Source of the DNA: Propionimicrobium sp. PCR01-08-3 | GTDB lineage: Bacteria > Actinomycetota > Actinomycetes > Propionibacteriales > Propionibacteriaceae | DNA: 64,000 nt | Assembly: GCF_030286045.1 (NCBI RefSeq) | Contig: NZ_CP127390.1 | Span: 1,364,001-1,428,000, forward strand | Reading direction: 5' to 3' | Shown here: in pieces, positions 13,664-23,116 of the stretch | How positions within the stretch are numbered: the first letter of the stretch is position 1 | How the letters are laid out: each line of letters starts with the position of its first letter | Program-made: the position numbers and the translations under genes | The notes under the pieces: model-generated | What the model saw: only the letters and a program-made list of their open reading frames with translations | What the model was told of the DNA's origin: nothing | Databases searched by the model: none

Positions 13664-16258
13664 ATGGAGTCTGGAGTGGTCCAAGCAAAGGAAACAAACC
13701 TTGAGGGTGTGCTGGAAGGCAGGAAACAGTACGTCGTGCCGCTGTTCCAGCGCCCATACTCCTGGAAACGGGAACAAATAGACAGGCTTTGGGCCGATCT
13801 CATCGACATTGCCCGGACCCGACGCACGAGCCCGGATGCGACGCATTTTATTGGTTCGTTGGTGCTCGCGGTGAGCCCGGGTGTCGGTGCCGTTGGGATG
13901 AATGAGTTCTTGGTAGTTGATGGGCAGCAGCGGTTGACAACTCTCACGCTCTTGCTCGCGGCACTGCGCGATCACCTGGTCGAGACCGTCGGTGGTTCTG
14001 AACGCGAGGGCATAGACACGCAATACCTGATCAACCGATTTGATAAGGGCGCGCCAACGAAGTTTCTACCGACACAAGATGATCGCCAGGCTTACGAAGC
14101 AATTATTCGCTCGTTGGGAAATGCCGGCGACGGGACGCGAATTGAGAAGAACTACAATCATTTAAAGGCAAAGCTCGCCAAGCTCAACAATGAAGATGGC
14201 TCCGTCTCGGCGAAGGAATTGGAGGATGCCATCTTGCGAGGCCTGGAGTTGGTTGCAGTACAGGCGGAGCAAAGCGACAATGCACATCGAATCTTTGAAT
14301 CCCTCAACAACACGGGTATGCCGCTGACACAAGCGGACCTGCTGAAGAACTACCTGTTTATGAGGCTGGGGGACAATAGGACAAATGCGGTCTATCAGTC
14401 CATCTGGCGGCCACTTGAGCAGAAGCTGGCTCCGAAGGACCTTGAACTGCTGTTCTGGCTCGACCTGGTCTTCGTGGACGAGAATGCCAAGCAGACGGAT
14501 ACCTACGCGGGTCAGCAGAAGCGCCTCGATAGGCTGGCAACACCGAGCGAGATCGAAAACGAAATCAGCCGAATCGCTGCCCTCGGTGATGTCTTGGTCT
14601 CGATCCTCGAGCCATCCCGTGAGTCTGATCCGGAGATCCGGATTTGGTTGGAGCGCATCAAGGCTTGGGGATCTACGACGGCCTATCCGATTGTCTTGCG
14701 GATCTTGGCGCGTCGGGCTGCCGGCACCGCTACAGCCGAGCAAGCGACGAGCGCATTCCACACGCTGATTTCCTACTTCGTGCGTCGCGTTGTCATCGGC
14801 CGTGCTACCGCGGGCATCAACAAGACGCTCCTGCAAGCAGTCGCCGCAGTCGGTGACGAGCCCGACGTGGCCGTTGCGCTGCGCAGCTATTTGTCGAATG
14901 GACGGAAATACTTCGGCACGGACGCTCAGGTAAGAGAGGCGGTCGGTACGGTCGATTTCTATCACAACGGCCGCAAGGCGCAGCAGAATCTGATCCTACG
15001 ATGGCTCGAAGAATCATACGAGGGCAAGGAGACGACCAATCTCACCGGTCTTACGATCGAGCACGTACTGCCTCAGACGTTGTCCGAAGAAACCCGGGAC
15101 GAGTTCGCCGAGACACTGGATGGTGATGCGGATCTCGTCGCTGAACACGGACGCATCGTTCATACCATCGGCAACCTCACTCTAACTGGCTATAACAGCG
15201 AATTGTCGAACCGGCCATTCGCCATAAAACGAGATCAACTCGGGAAGAGTCCCCTCGAGATGAATAAGACAATCGCTGCGCACGAAAGCTGGGGCACGGA
15301 AGAGATCCTCTCTCGCGGTGCAAAACTCGCCGACCGCATCATTTCTCTGTGGCCAGGGCCGGACGAATCCGTAGCCGAGCCGGTCCCTAATGATGGCTTG
15401 CCCGCCAGAATCGCTCAGGTCATTGACGCTATTCCGCCGGGCAGATGGACGTCGTACACCGAATTGGCTGTGGTCGTCGGTAGCCACCCGGTAGCGGTCG
15501 GCGCAGCTGTCGCCAATAATGCCACCGAGGGCGCATGGCGCGTGATGACGCACGACGGCAGACCCTCGGCCCAGTTCCGCTGGAATGATTCCAACCGCAC
15601 CGATCGGTCCCAGAATGTTTTGGCCGCTGAGGGCATCACATTTGACGAGTCCGGACGAGCATCTGATGCGAAATTCATGGATGCGCGCGCATTAGCTGAT
15701 ACCGCTGGAGTCGGCATTGACGATGTGACCATCAGTGCCCGGCGAAAGAAAATAACCACGAAGTACTCTCCCCGGGACGGCCACAGCAGGCCCCAGCTTC
15801 AGTATTGGACCATGCTCAAGAATTGGTGCGAGCAAAACGCTCCGCACCTGGCTGTCGGCCGGACCCCTCGGGCTCGAACTTGGTACGACATCAGTATCGG
15901 ATGCAGCGGAATCAACATATCGTTGACGGTCAGTTCCGTCGGGAAACGCTTACAAACACAACTATGGATTGCCGATAACAAGCCGCTCTTCGGCTACCTA
16001 TTAGCCCGCCGAGACGACGTCGAGGCGGAGTTGGGATATCCCGTCGAGTGGGACGATAAGCCCGGGCGCATGGCATCGAAGATCATCGCAACCCACGAAG
16101 GAGACTTCCAGGATGTGAACGATCGGTCGGAATTAGTCTCTTGGCATGGGCGGACCGCGGACGACTTCGGTCGAGTGTTTCCTTCCTACATCAAACGGTG
16201 GCTGAGAGAGTCTGCCGGAGGCGGGGAACAGATACGTGTAGCGGGGTCCGGCATTTGA
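13664..16258 (+). CDS. DUF262-DUF1524 (GmrSD-like) protein fused to ATL and DUF4268 domains
   Basis: 864 residues. The N-terminal DUF262 domain has FQRPYSW (28-34) and VDGQQRLTTL (85-94), the ParB/Srx-like NTPase signature of GmrS and BrxU. A DUF1524 His-Me nuclease domain follows (IEHVLPQ near 465, then HTIGNLTLTGYNSELSN). Residues about 580-670 read as an alkyltransferase-like winged helix (IPPGRWTSYTELAVVVGSHPVAVGAAV...WRVMTHDGRPS). It lacks the PCHR cysteine and so should bind, not repair, DNA. The last about 140 residues resemble DUF4268. This is likely a modification-dependent (type IV) restriction enzyme. GTG 13676, with GGAG before it, is an alternative start. Confidence 0.8.
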   Translation: MESGVVQAKETNLEGVLEGRKQYVVPLFQRPYSWKREQIDRLWADLIDIARTRRTSPDATHFIGSLVLAVSPGVGAVGMNEFLVVDGQQRLTTLTLLLAALRDHLVETVGGSEREGIDTQYLINRFDKGAPTKFLPTQDDRQAYEAIIRSLGNAGDGTRIEKNYNHLKAKLAKLNNEDGSVSAKELEDAILRGLELVAVQAEQSDNAHRIFESLNNTGMPLTQADLLKNYLFMRLGDNRTNAVYQSIWRPLEQKLAPKDLELLFWLDLVFVDENAKQTDTYAGQQKRLDRLATPSEIENEISRIAALGDVLVSILEPSRESDPEIRIWLERIKAWGSTTAYPIVLRILARRAAGTATAEQATSAFHTLISYFVRRVVIGRATAGINKTLLQAVAAVGDEPDVAVALRSYLSNGRKYFGTDAQVREAVGTVDFYHNGRKAQQNLILRWLEESYEGKETTNLTGLTIEHVLPQTLSEETRDEFAETLDGDADLVAEHGRIVHTIGNLTLTGYNSELSNRPFAIKRDQLGKSPLEMNKTIAAHESWGTEEILSRGAKLADRIISLWPGPDESVAEPVPNDGLPARIAQVIDAIPPGRWTSYTELAVVVGSHPVAVGAAVANNATEGAWRVMTHDGRPSAQFRWNDSNRTDRSQNVLAAEGITFDESGRASDAKFMDARALADTAGVGIDDVTISARRKKITTKYSPRDGHSRPQLQYWTMLKNWCEQNAPHLAVGRTPRARTWYDISIGCSGINISLTVSSVGKRLQTQLWIADNKPLFGYLLARRDDVEAELGYPVEWDDKPGRMASKIIATHEGDFQDVNDRSELVSWHGRTADDFGRVFPSYIKRWLRESAGGGEQIRVAGSGI

Positions 16259-16447
16259 TGCCATCAGGTGGGGCTATCGAGAGACGACTTCCCGTTCTAC
16301 GGGCGTGCCAGCCCGTCGCGGGCAGTGGGCGATCACGACTTGGCAATACTTCTGGTGCGCCGGAACAACTCGATCACTTCTCCAGGGGAACTTCGGCAGC
16401 AATCATGTCGGGTCGCGGCCCTTTCCGGATCGTGGATTCAAAAGCAT

Positions 16448-16933
16448 TCAGAGCATCGGCCGATACATTCCGATGTGCTGGATGCCTGCCTCATCGTACG
16501 GCTCGCCGAAACGGACGAATCCGGACTTCTCGTACAGCCCCGCGGCATGTATCTGAGCGTGTAATACGAACGGATCGTCCGGATGTGCGGCGAGCACAGT
16601 CTCCAGCAGCTGATGGGCGAGCCCTTGGCTGCGGGTCGACCGGGCAGTGGCCATGCGTCCGATCACCCACACGGCAGCGGGCACATCATCGGGCTGCACC
16701 TCGTCGTCAGCCGGACGAAGCAGTCGCAGATAACAGACGACAGCGACTTCCGGGTCACTGATCCACCAGTGCTCCGTATCGGCGAGCGCGTCGCGTCCGT
16801 CGAAGTCTTCATCCTCCACACGTTGTTCAAGCGCAAAGACGTCATACCGGAGCCGCGCAATCTCGTAGAACTCATCGAGAGACAGTTCGGCCCAGCGAGC
16901 GTGATGAATCTGTAGTGCTGAAGTCGAGATCAC
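16448..16933 (-). CDS. GNAT acetyltransferase, ElaA family
   Basis: 161 residues. ARLRYDVFALEQRV, the acetyl-CoA loop VIGRMATARSTRSQGLAHQLLETVL and the end GFVRFGEPYDEAGIQHIGMYRPM are the ElaA pattern. The substrate is unknown. The start overlaps the stop of the upstream DUF3175 gene (ATGA), so the two form an operon. The gap 16259-16447, between this gene and the restriction gene, shows no gene. Confidence 0.85.
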   Translation of the reverse strand: MISTSALQIHHARWAELSLDEFYEIARLRYDVFALEQRVEDEDFDGRDALADTEHWWISDPEVAVVCYLRLLRPADDEVQPDDVPAAVWVIGRMATARSTRSQGLAHQLLETVLAAHPDDPFVLHAQIHAAGLYEKSGFVRFGEPYDEAGIQHIGMYRPML

Positions 16934-17220
16934 TTTTCGTCTGTTTCCTGCTTGTGCAACTTCCTGAGCTCGTCCTTCGCGTCATCGAGCACTTTGCGTT
17001 GCTCGGCGCCCAGTCCGCTACCGGCACGGTTGATGTAGAACGTGAGCATTGACATCGCGGACCGATAGGGCGATGAGGCCTTACGTCGGTTCGAGTTCTC
17101 GGCGGACTCCATCAGCGATCGCGCGATGCGCTTCGGATCCTTCCACGTGAAGACACCGTCGTCGAGATCCAAGGCGTCCGAGTGCTCAGTGACATTTTGT
17201 GACCACTTCTTGCTATGCAT
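16930..17220 (-). CDS. DUF3175 protein
   Basis: 96 residues from ATG 17220 (MHSKKWSQNVTEHSDALDLD). The stretch VFTWKDPKRIARSLMESAENSNRRKASSPYRSAMSMLTFYINRAG is the DUF3175 core. The protein is small, basic and of unknown function. The frame is open further upstream but without homology. Confidence 0.8.
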   Translation of the reverse strand: MHSKKWSQNVTEHSDALDLDDGVFTWKDPKRIARSLMESAENSNRRKASSPYRSAMSMLTFYINRAGSGLGAEQRKVLDDAKDELRKLHKQETDEK

Positions 17221-17294
17221 ATCTCCATTGTGCTGCGCGGCACCTGCTGATCGAATGCGGACAGCCGATCCGCAACCCACGGGAGCCGGCAGCA

Positions 17295-18110
17295 CTATCG
17301 GTATACGCGCTCGGTTATCGCGGGCAATTCGAGAAGTGCCTGGGCCACCTCGGTTGTGGTGATCAGGCAAGTGGGAACTCCCGATCGGCAGATCGCATAG
17401 ATCGCGTTGACCTTGGCGAGTGTTCCGGCGACTGCGACCACAGAAGGAATGGCCGCCAGCTGCTCCACGCTGATGGAAATCCGGCAGTCGTTCAGCGGAA
17501 TGTCCAGGTAGCGTCCATCGGCGTCGAAGAAAAGGCCGTTGGAATCGGCCACAGCCCCGGCCCTATCGAGGAGGCGTGCATCGGCGGCAGACAGGTGCTC
17601 TTCGAGCTGGGTGACGCGGGTGTCCCATGCCCCCACGGAGAGGAATGCCAAATCGATCTCGTCGTACAGCGCAAGCACCTCTGCGACGGACGGTTCGGCT
17701 CGCTGGGCCCGAGCCACATCGGGCGATGAACAGAACAGGGGAGCGATCAACGCCTTTCCCACCGAATTGGAGTGCTGGGCTATCTGGCCGAGTATCGCGA
17801 TGGGGGACTGAGAGGCATCATTGCCGATCACACCGGTGATCTGAATGAACTGGGCGTCGGGCAATGTGTCCACGTGTGAGGCGATCGCCATCAGCGTCCT
17901 GCCCCACGAGAAGCCCACGTTTGATCCCTCGTGAATCTGACGACTGAGGGCTTTCGCCCCGGCCTCACCGAGCGTGTTGCGCTCAGCCACCGTGTCAGAG
18001 TTGGGTGGTACCAACTGAACTGCCGCAAGGCCAAGATGGACGCGCAGCTGTTCGGTGAGCGCCGAGTAGTCCTCGTCCGGATTGCTGATGGTGATGTGGA
18101 CGATCAACAT
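17295..18110 (-). pseudogene. SorC/DeoR-type sugar-responsive regulator lacking its HTH
   Basis: About 270 residues of the SorC sugar-binding domain: RNTLGEAGAKALSRQI, NVGFSWGRTLMAIASHV, LPDAQFIQITGVIGN and VAVAGTLAKVNAIYAICRSG. Full family members have an N-terminal HTH of about 55 residues before the point where this frame begins (LIVHITISNPDEDY). Here the upstream sequence is replaced by the antisense of the truncated kinase gene. It probably no longer binds DNA. It was presumably the regulator of the divergent sugar operon. Confidence 0.75.
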
Positions 18111-19368
18111 GTTGGGCGCCGACCGGAAGGAAGAATTCCTCAAGTTCTATAGCGGCAGGCTTTCCTCCGAGTGGGCATTCCCGAAGCTCTTGAAGCTTTA
18201 CGAAGAGGCACCGGATGTCTTTTCTGCCGCCGCCAAAGTATATGAATTGTGCGATTGGCTCGTTTCTTTGCTCGTCGGCGCCGAGTGTCGAGGGGCCGCG
18301 GTGGCCGGGTACAAAGAGACGTACCAACCCACTACCGGCGGCTATCCCGATGCCAAGTTCCTGGAGGAATTGGCATCCGGATTCTCCGCTGTCACCGCAA
18401 AATTGGGCAGCGAGTTCAAAGCGCCGGGTGCTTCCGCCGGCACCATCACTTCGGAATGGGCCACTGAATTGGGACTCACACCGGACACAATCATTGCCAG
18501 CAGCAACCTGGACGCCCACGTGGCGGCTTTGGGAGTGGGCATCTCCAATCCGAACGAAATGCTCCTGGTCATGGGAACCTCGGTATGCAATCTCATGATG
18601 ACCCGTGATTTCAAGGAGGTCAGGGGAGTCAGCGGAACGGTCTTTGACGGTCTGGCTCCCGGCTATTGGGCCTACGAGGCGGGCCAAAGCGGCGTGGGCG
18701 ACACCTTTGGCTGGTTCGTGAACAATCTCGTTCCGGAGCGCATTCAGCGTGAGGCGCAGGCCGCGAACTCGGATATCTTCTCCTTGCTCGAAAGACGAGC
18801 GCAGACGATGAATCCCGGTGAAACCGGGCTGCTCTGCTTGGACTGGTTCAACGGCAATCGATCCACCCTCCAAGACGGCGGATTGTCGGGACTCGTCATG
18901 GGCCTGACCATCGGGACTCGAGCCGAAGATGTCTATCGTTGCCTGCTTGAAGGTGCGGCTTTCGGCCAGCGCCAGATCTTCGATGCATTCGCAGATGCAG
19001 GAGTCGAGATCGAACGTGTCGTCGCATGCGGCGGAATTGCGCTCAAGTCCCCTCTTTTCATGCAGATCCTGGCAGACGTCCTCAACAGGCCGGTCGAGGT
19101 GAACTCGTCGATGCAGGGCCCGGCAGTAGGCGCCGCCCTGCATGCGGCAGTCGCGGCAGGGGAGACCCGCGGTGGATTCTCTTCCTTCGAGGCCGCATGC
19201 GAGATCGCGCCCGCAACGGCAGCCACCTACGAACCCGATCCCGCTCGCTCGTTGCGATATGCCCCACTCTTGAAACTCTATAAGCAGCTATACGACGAAT
19301 TCGGCGATAAACAACCCGATCGCATGCACATGCTGAGAGACATTTCGGCGAAAGCGTCCGTGCATTAG
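18082..19368 (+). pseudogene. Ribulokinase-like FGGY kinase lacking its N-terminal lobe
   Basis: The frame matches ribulokinase-type FGGY kinases from YSGRLSSEWAFPKLLK onward. It includes SSNLDAHVAALG (catalytic Asp), LLVMGTSVCNLM and GPAVGAALHAAVAAGE. Family members are about 540-560 residues; the first about 150, with the GxDxGT phosphate motif, are missing. The visible frame starts at 18082, and homology begins near 18125. The gene is adjacent to a regulator truncated at the same point. It should be inactive unless another copy exists. Confidence 0.8.
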
Positions 19369-19387
19369 GTAGCTATCTTTCGATGGG

Positions 19388-19399
19388 AAATGGCCATTT
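19388..19399. promoter_or_regulatory. Palindrome before the sugar-binding protein gene
   Basis: AAATGGCCATTT, flanked by TTCGA and TCGAA, lies 85 bp upstream of the binding-protein start, just after the kinase stop. It could be an operator or a processing hairpin. Confidence 0.3.
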
Positions 19400-19483
19400 T
19401 CGAAGCAGAAGTACGCCCACTTGTCCAAACAATTAGACATCTCCATAAATAGCAAGATCCGACACATTATCGAAAGGAAAACC

Positions 19484-20512
19484 ATGAGGAAGACTCGTTC
19501 GACCGCCGCCGCAGCGGTTGCGGTCGCGGCCACGCTGGCATTCACTGGGTGCTCTGGCGGCGGCACGACCGCGAACGGCTCGGGAGGCAATGACTCCCAG
19601 ACCGTTATCAATATCGTCAAACTGTCCGGCGGCGACTGGTTCAACCGCATGGACGTATTGGATCAGGAATGGGCTCAGCAAAACCCCGGCTGGACCGTGG
19701 TGCAGCGTGCCGGAGACGACGCGTCCGAAGAGAAACAAATCGCGATCATCAACGACGCCATTCCGCAAAAGCCACTGGCACTCACCGTGGTCCCCAATTC
19801 ACCGCAATCAGTGGAGGCCGTCCTCAAGCGCGCTCAGGATGCCGGCATCATCGTCGTCACCCACGAAGCTCCGGACATCAAGAATGCCTCCGCCAATATC
19901 GAGGCCTTCGACAATAACGCCTATGGCGCCTTTCAGATGGACAAGCTGGCCGACTGCATGGGCGGCGAGGGCCAATACGCTCATATCGTCGGTTCGCTGA
20001 CCGTTGCGTCCCACAATGCCTGGGCGGTCGGCGCTCTCGAAGAAGCCGAAGCCAATTACCCGGACATCACACGCGTCGCCGACCCGATCTCGTCCGACGA
20101 AAACGAGGACACCGCATATCAGCGCGCCAAGGAGCTTCTCTCCACCTACCCGGATATCAAAGGCTTCCTCGGCTCGGCTTCGACTGATATCGCCGGTATC
20201 GGGCGCGCCGTCGCCGAAGCCGGCCTCGAAGACTCGACCTGCGTGATCGGGACCTCCACTCCTTCGACCGCCGGCGAGCTCCTGAAGACCGGCGCCGTCG
20301 ATGTCATCACGGGATGGGATCCGGGTCTGGCCGGCCAGGCGATGCTCGAAGCGGTGCAGATTCTCGCCGATGGCGGCACGCTCGAAGACGGCATGAATCT
20401 GAATGTTCCCGGATATGAGGCCATGACGAAGGATCCGGACCAAGAACACAACTTCTACGGCAATGCCTGGATCGCGATTACCCCGGACAACCTGGACGAT
20501 TACCCGTTCTAA
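19484..20512 (+). CDS. Sugar ABC transporter substrate-binding lipoprotein (CUT2 type)
   Basis: 342 residues. The N-terminus MRKTRSTAAAAVAVAATLAFTGC is a lipoprotein signal with lipobox FTGC. The rest is a Peripla_BP_4/RbsB-type fold (NIVKLSGGDWFNRMDVLDQEW, IAIINDAIPQKPLALTVVPNS, GFLGSASTDIAGIGRAV, ITGWDPGLAGQAML). AAAGGAAA precedes the ATG. It delivers a sugar or polyol to the permeases encoded next. Confidence 0.88.
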   Translation: MRKTRSTAAAAVAVAATLAFTGCSGGGTTANGSGGNDSQTVINIVKLSGGDWFNRMDVLDQEWAQQNPGWTVVQRAGDDASEEKQIAIINDAIPQKPLALTVVPNSPQSVEAVLKRAQDAGIIVVTHEAPDIKNASANIEAFDNNAYGAFQMDKLADCMGGEGQYAHIVGSLTVASHNAWAVGALEEAEANYPDITRVADPISSDENEDTAYQRAKELLSTYPDIKGFLGSASTDIAGIGRAVAEAGLEDSTCVIGTSTPSTAGELLKTGAVDVITGWDPGLAGQAMLEAVQILADGGTLEDGMNLNVPGYEAMTKDPDQEHNFYGNAWIAITPDNLDDYPF

Positions 20513-20526
20513 AACCAAATCCAACA

Positions 20527-20571
20527 CACAAGTGACGAGGGGCCGTCACGAGATGGTGGCGGTCCCTTGTG
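20527..20571 (+). terminator. Stem-loop between binding-protein and ATPase genes
   Basis: CACAAG pairs with CTTGTG, and an inner imperfect stem (GGCCGTCAC against GGTGGCGGTCC) closes on a GAGAT loop. There is no T run. Such hairpins often protect the binding-protein transcript or reduce readthrough to the downstream transporter genes. Confidence 0.45.
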
Positions 20572-20586
20572 CAAGGGAAGTTAGAT

Positions 20587-22080
20587 ATGGAATACGCTCT
20601 GGAAGCCGAAGGCATCAACAAGTCATTCGGTGGCGTAAAGGCCTTAGTGGATGTGGATCTCAAAGTTTCTCCCGGAGAAGTTCTTTGTCTGGCGGGCGCC
20701 AATGGATCTGGAAAATCCACAATCATCAAGATCATCTCCGGCGTGGAACGCGCCGACACCGGAACCATTCGGGTCAATGGGCAGCCGTTACCACCCGGCT
20801 CTGCCATCGATGCCGTCAAGGCCGGCATCCAAGTGATCTTTCAAGATATGTCGCTATTCCCCAATCTCACGGTTGCGGAGAATATCGCCATATCGTCGCG
20901 AGTTGCCAACCGGTCGCGTACGGTCACCCAGAAGGAGGCCCTCGCCCTGGCGCGCTCCATCGCCGACCAACTCGGAGTGAAGCTCGACTTGGACGCACGA
21001 GTCGGTGATGTCTCGGTCGCGGACCGCCAACTGGTGGCAATCTGCCGCGCACTGGCTCTGGACGTCAAAGTCCTGTTCATGGACGAGCCCACCACCGCTT
21101 TGACCTGGACCGAGATCCAGTCACTGGTGCGCATCGTCAACGGGCTTCGCAAACGCGGCGTCGCCATCGTCTTCGTCTCTCATAAGACTGAAGAGGTCTT
21201 CATGGTGTCCGACCGCATCGAAGTGTTGCGGAACGGCAAGATGGTTGTCGAAGGGCCGACGGGCACTTTCACTCCGAACTCGCTGATCGAGGCACTCTTG
21301 GGCTACTTGCCCAATGAGGATCGCATAGTCTCCGATCTCAACCCTGCCGCGGGAGAGATACCCGCGTTGCGGGTAACGGGACTGGGAGTCCAAGATCTGT
21401 TCGCGGACGTCAGCTTCGACGTCCGCAAAGGCGAGATCGTAGGGCTCACCGGACTCCTCGGGTCGGGCAGATCGGAGATCGCCGAGTCGATATTCGGAAT
21501 ACTGCCGTCCGATTCCGGACAGATCGAAGTGGACGGCACCCGGACCGTCGTGCGCTCGGTTCGCGACGCAATCGGCGCCGGTATCGCCTACGTTCCCGAG
21601 GATCGCCTCACCGAAGGAATCGTGCTCGATCAGAGCATCGGAGTGAATCTGGTATCCGCAGCGCTGGAGAAGACCGCAGGATTCGCAGGTGTACTCAAGC
21701 CGACAGCGATGAAGACAGCGACGACCGACCTGGTGGACCGCTTCGCCATCAAGACCGATGACCCCGCCAACCCCGTTTCGTCGCTTTCCGGTGGAAATCA
21801 GCAGCGCGTCGTGCTGGGCAAATGGATGTTCACTGACCCCAAGGTATTGATTCTGAACGGTCCGACCGTCGGAGTGGATGCCGGTTCGAAGGCCGCGATT
21901 CTCCAACTGCTCCGTGATTCGGCTTCGGCCGGAGTCGGCATCCTGGTCATTTCCGACGATCTGCCAGAACTCGTGTCCGTATGTCACCGCGTATTGATCG
22001 TGAAACGAGGACGCCTGGTGGACGAGATCGCTCAAGAGGCGATCAGCGAAGAATACGTCCGAGAAAGGATCTACGCGTGA
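20587..22080 (+). CDS. Sugar ABC transporter ATP-binding protein (two nucleotide-binding domains)
   Basis: 497 residues from ATG 20587, with AAGGGAAG seven bases upstream. This is an RbsA/XylG-type double ATPase. Domain 1 has Walker A GANGSGKST (residues about 39-47) and Walker B VLFMDEPTTAL. Domain 2 begins at LRVTGLGVQDLFADVSFDVRKGEIVGLTGLLGSGRSE and has signature SLSGGNQQRVVLGKW. In domain 1 the signature reads VSVADRQLVAI, degenerate as is usual in this family. The stop overlaps the next gene's GTG. Confidence 0.92.
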   Translation: MEYALEAEGINKSFGGVKALVDVDLKVSPGEVLCLAGANGSGKSTIIKIISGVERADTGTIRVNGQPLPPGSAIDAVKAGIQVIFQDMSLFPNLTVAENIAISSRVANRSRTVTQKEALALARSIADQLGVKLDLDARVGDVSVADRQLVAICRALALDVKVLFMDEPTTALTWTEIQSLVRIVNGLRKRGVAIVFVSHKTEEVFMVSDRIEVLRNGKMVVEGPTGTFTPNSLIEALLGYLPNEDRIVSDLNPAAGEIPALRVTGLGVQDLFADVSFDVRKGEIVGLTGLLGSGRSEIAESIFGILPSDSGQIEVDGTRTVVRSVRDAIGAGIAYVPEDRLTEGIVLDQSIGVNLVSAALEKTAGFAGVLKPTAMKTATTDLVDRFAIKTDDPANPVSSLSGGNQQRVVLGKWMFTDPKVLILNGPTVGVDAGSKAAILQLLRDSASAGVGILVISDDLPELVSVCHRVLIVKRGRLVDEIAQEAISEEYVRERIYA

Positions 22081-23114
22081 ATACGGACGTCAATGAACAA
22101 CAATCATGGCCCGCGCGGGTTTGGTCGGTCATCCGGGGTGAAAACAACGAAGGACTGCTCCTTCTCATCATTCTCGTCCTGCTGCTGATCTTGCAGTTCA
22201 GCGCGCCGGGTTCGATATCGCTGAGGTTTGCCGCCGATATCCTCCGTTCTGGAATGGTGACCTTGGCGCTCGCATTGGGGCTGTCGATGGTCATCACTTC
22301 TGGCGGCATGGACGTGTCATTCCCGGCCATCGCGATATTTGCCGGATATGCGACCGTCGTGTTGTTGCAGGCTCTCGGTCTCGACGGCAGAGTGTGGCCA
22401 TTTCTCGTCGCAGCGCTCATGGGTCTGATACTCGGAAGCCTGAACGCCGTGCTGGTCGCCCGATACCGGATGGAAACGCTGATCGCCTCCCTCGCGACCC
22501 AGGTCATCATCAGAGGCGCGCTCATCGCCTTCGTCGGTAGCGCCTACATCTCCACCTTGCCCGCAAAGCTCGGCTCGGTGGGAACGACCTCGCTGTTTCA
22601 TATGGGTGGCGCGCCGGTCAACATTCTGATCGTCCCGATTCTGCTGGCCTCGGTTGCGTTGTGGTACGTCATGAATCACACGATGTTCGGCCGCTCGATC
22701 TATGCCATCGGCGGGGACAAAGAGTCGGCTAGGCGCATCGGTATTCGTGTGCCTCAGGTCCAGGTGTGCATCTATCTGGTGGCCGGGACCCTCGCCGGAA
22801 TGGCGGGGCTGACCCACGTCGTCCTTTCTCAGCACGCGTCGCCGTTCGAGCTGGTGGGAACCGAACTCAATGTGATTGCCGCCGTGGTCATCGGCGGAAC
22901 TCCCGATACCGGTGGCCGGGGATCGGTCAAGGGCACCATCCTGGGCGTCATCTTGGTCTCGGTGCTGCAAAACAGCCTCATCCGCATGGGTATTTCAAGC
23001 TATTGGCACACCCTAGTGATCGGCGCGGTCATTCTTCTCTGCGTCGCCGTTCAGGCTCGGACGATGGCCATGCGCACCCGCACCGGCAAGATCCTTGAAG
23101 AAGCCGAGGTCTGA
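22077..23114 (+). CDS. Sugar ABC transporter permease (RbsC-like)
   Basis: 345 residues from GTG 22077, which overlaps the preceding stop; AAAGGA lies seven bases upstream. It has eight to ten hydrophobic segments and the BPD_transp_2 signature (GLSMVITSGGMDVSFPAIAIFAG and VIAAVVIGGTPDTGGRGSVKGTILG). Confidence 0.9.
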   Translation: MNTDVNEQQSWPARVWSVIRGENNEGLLLLIILVLLLILQFSAPGSISLRFAADILRSGMVTLALALGLSMVITSGGMDVSFPAIAIFAGYATVVLLQALGLDGRVWPFLVAALMGLILGSLNAVLVARYRMETLIASLATQVIIRGALIAFVGSAYISTLPAKLGSVGTTSLFHMGGAPVNILIVPILLASVALWYVMNHTMFGRSIYAIGGDKESARRIGIRVPQVQVCIYLVAGTLAGMAGLTHVVLSQHASPFELVGTELNVIAAVVIGGTPDTGGRGSVKGTILGVILVSVLQNSLIRMGISSYWHTLVIGAVILLCVAVQARTMAMRTRTGKILEEAEV

Positions 23115-23116
23115 AC

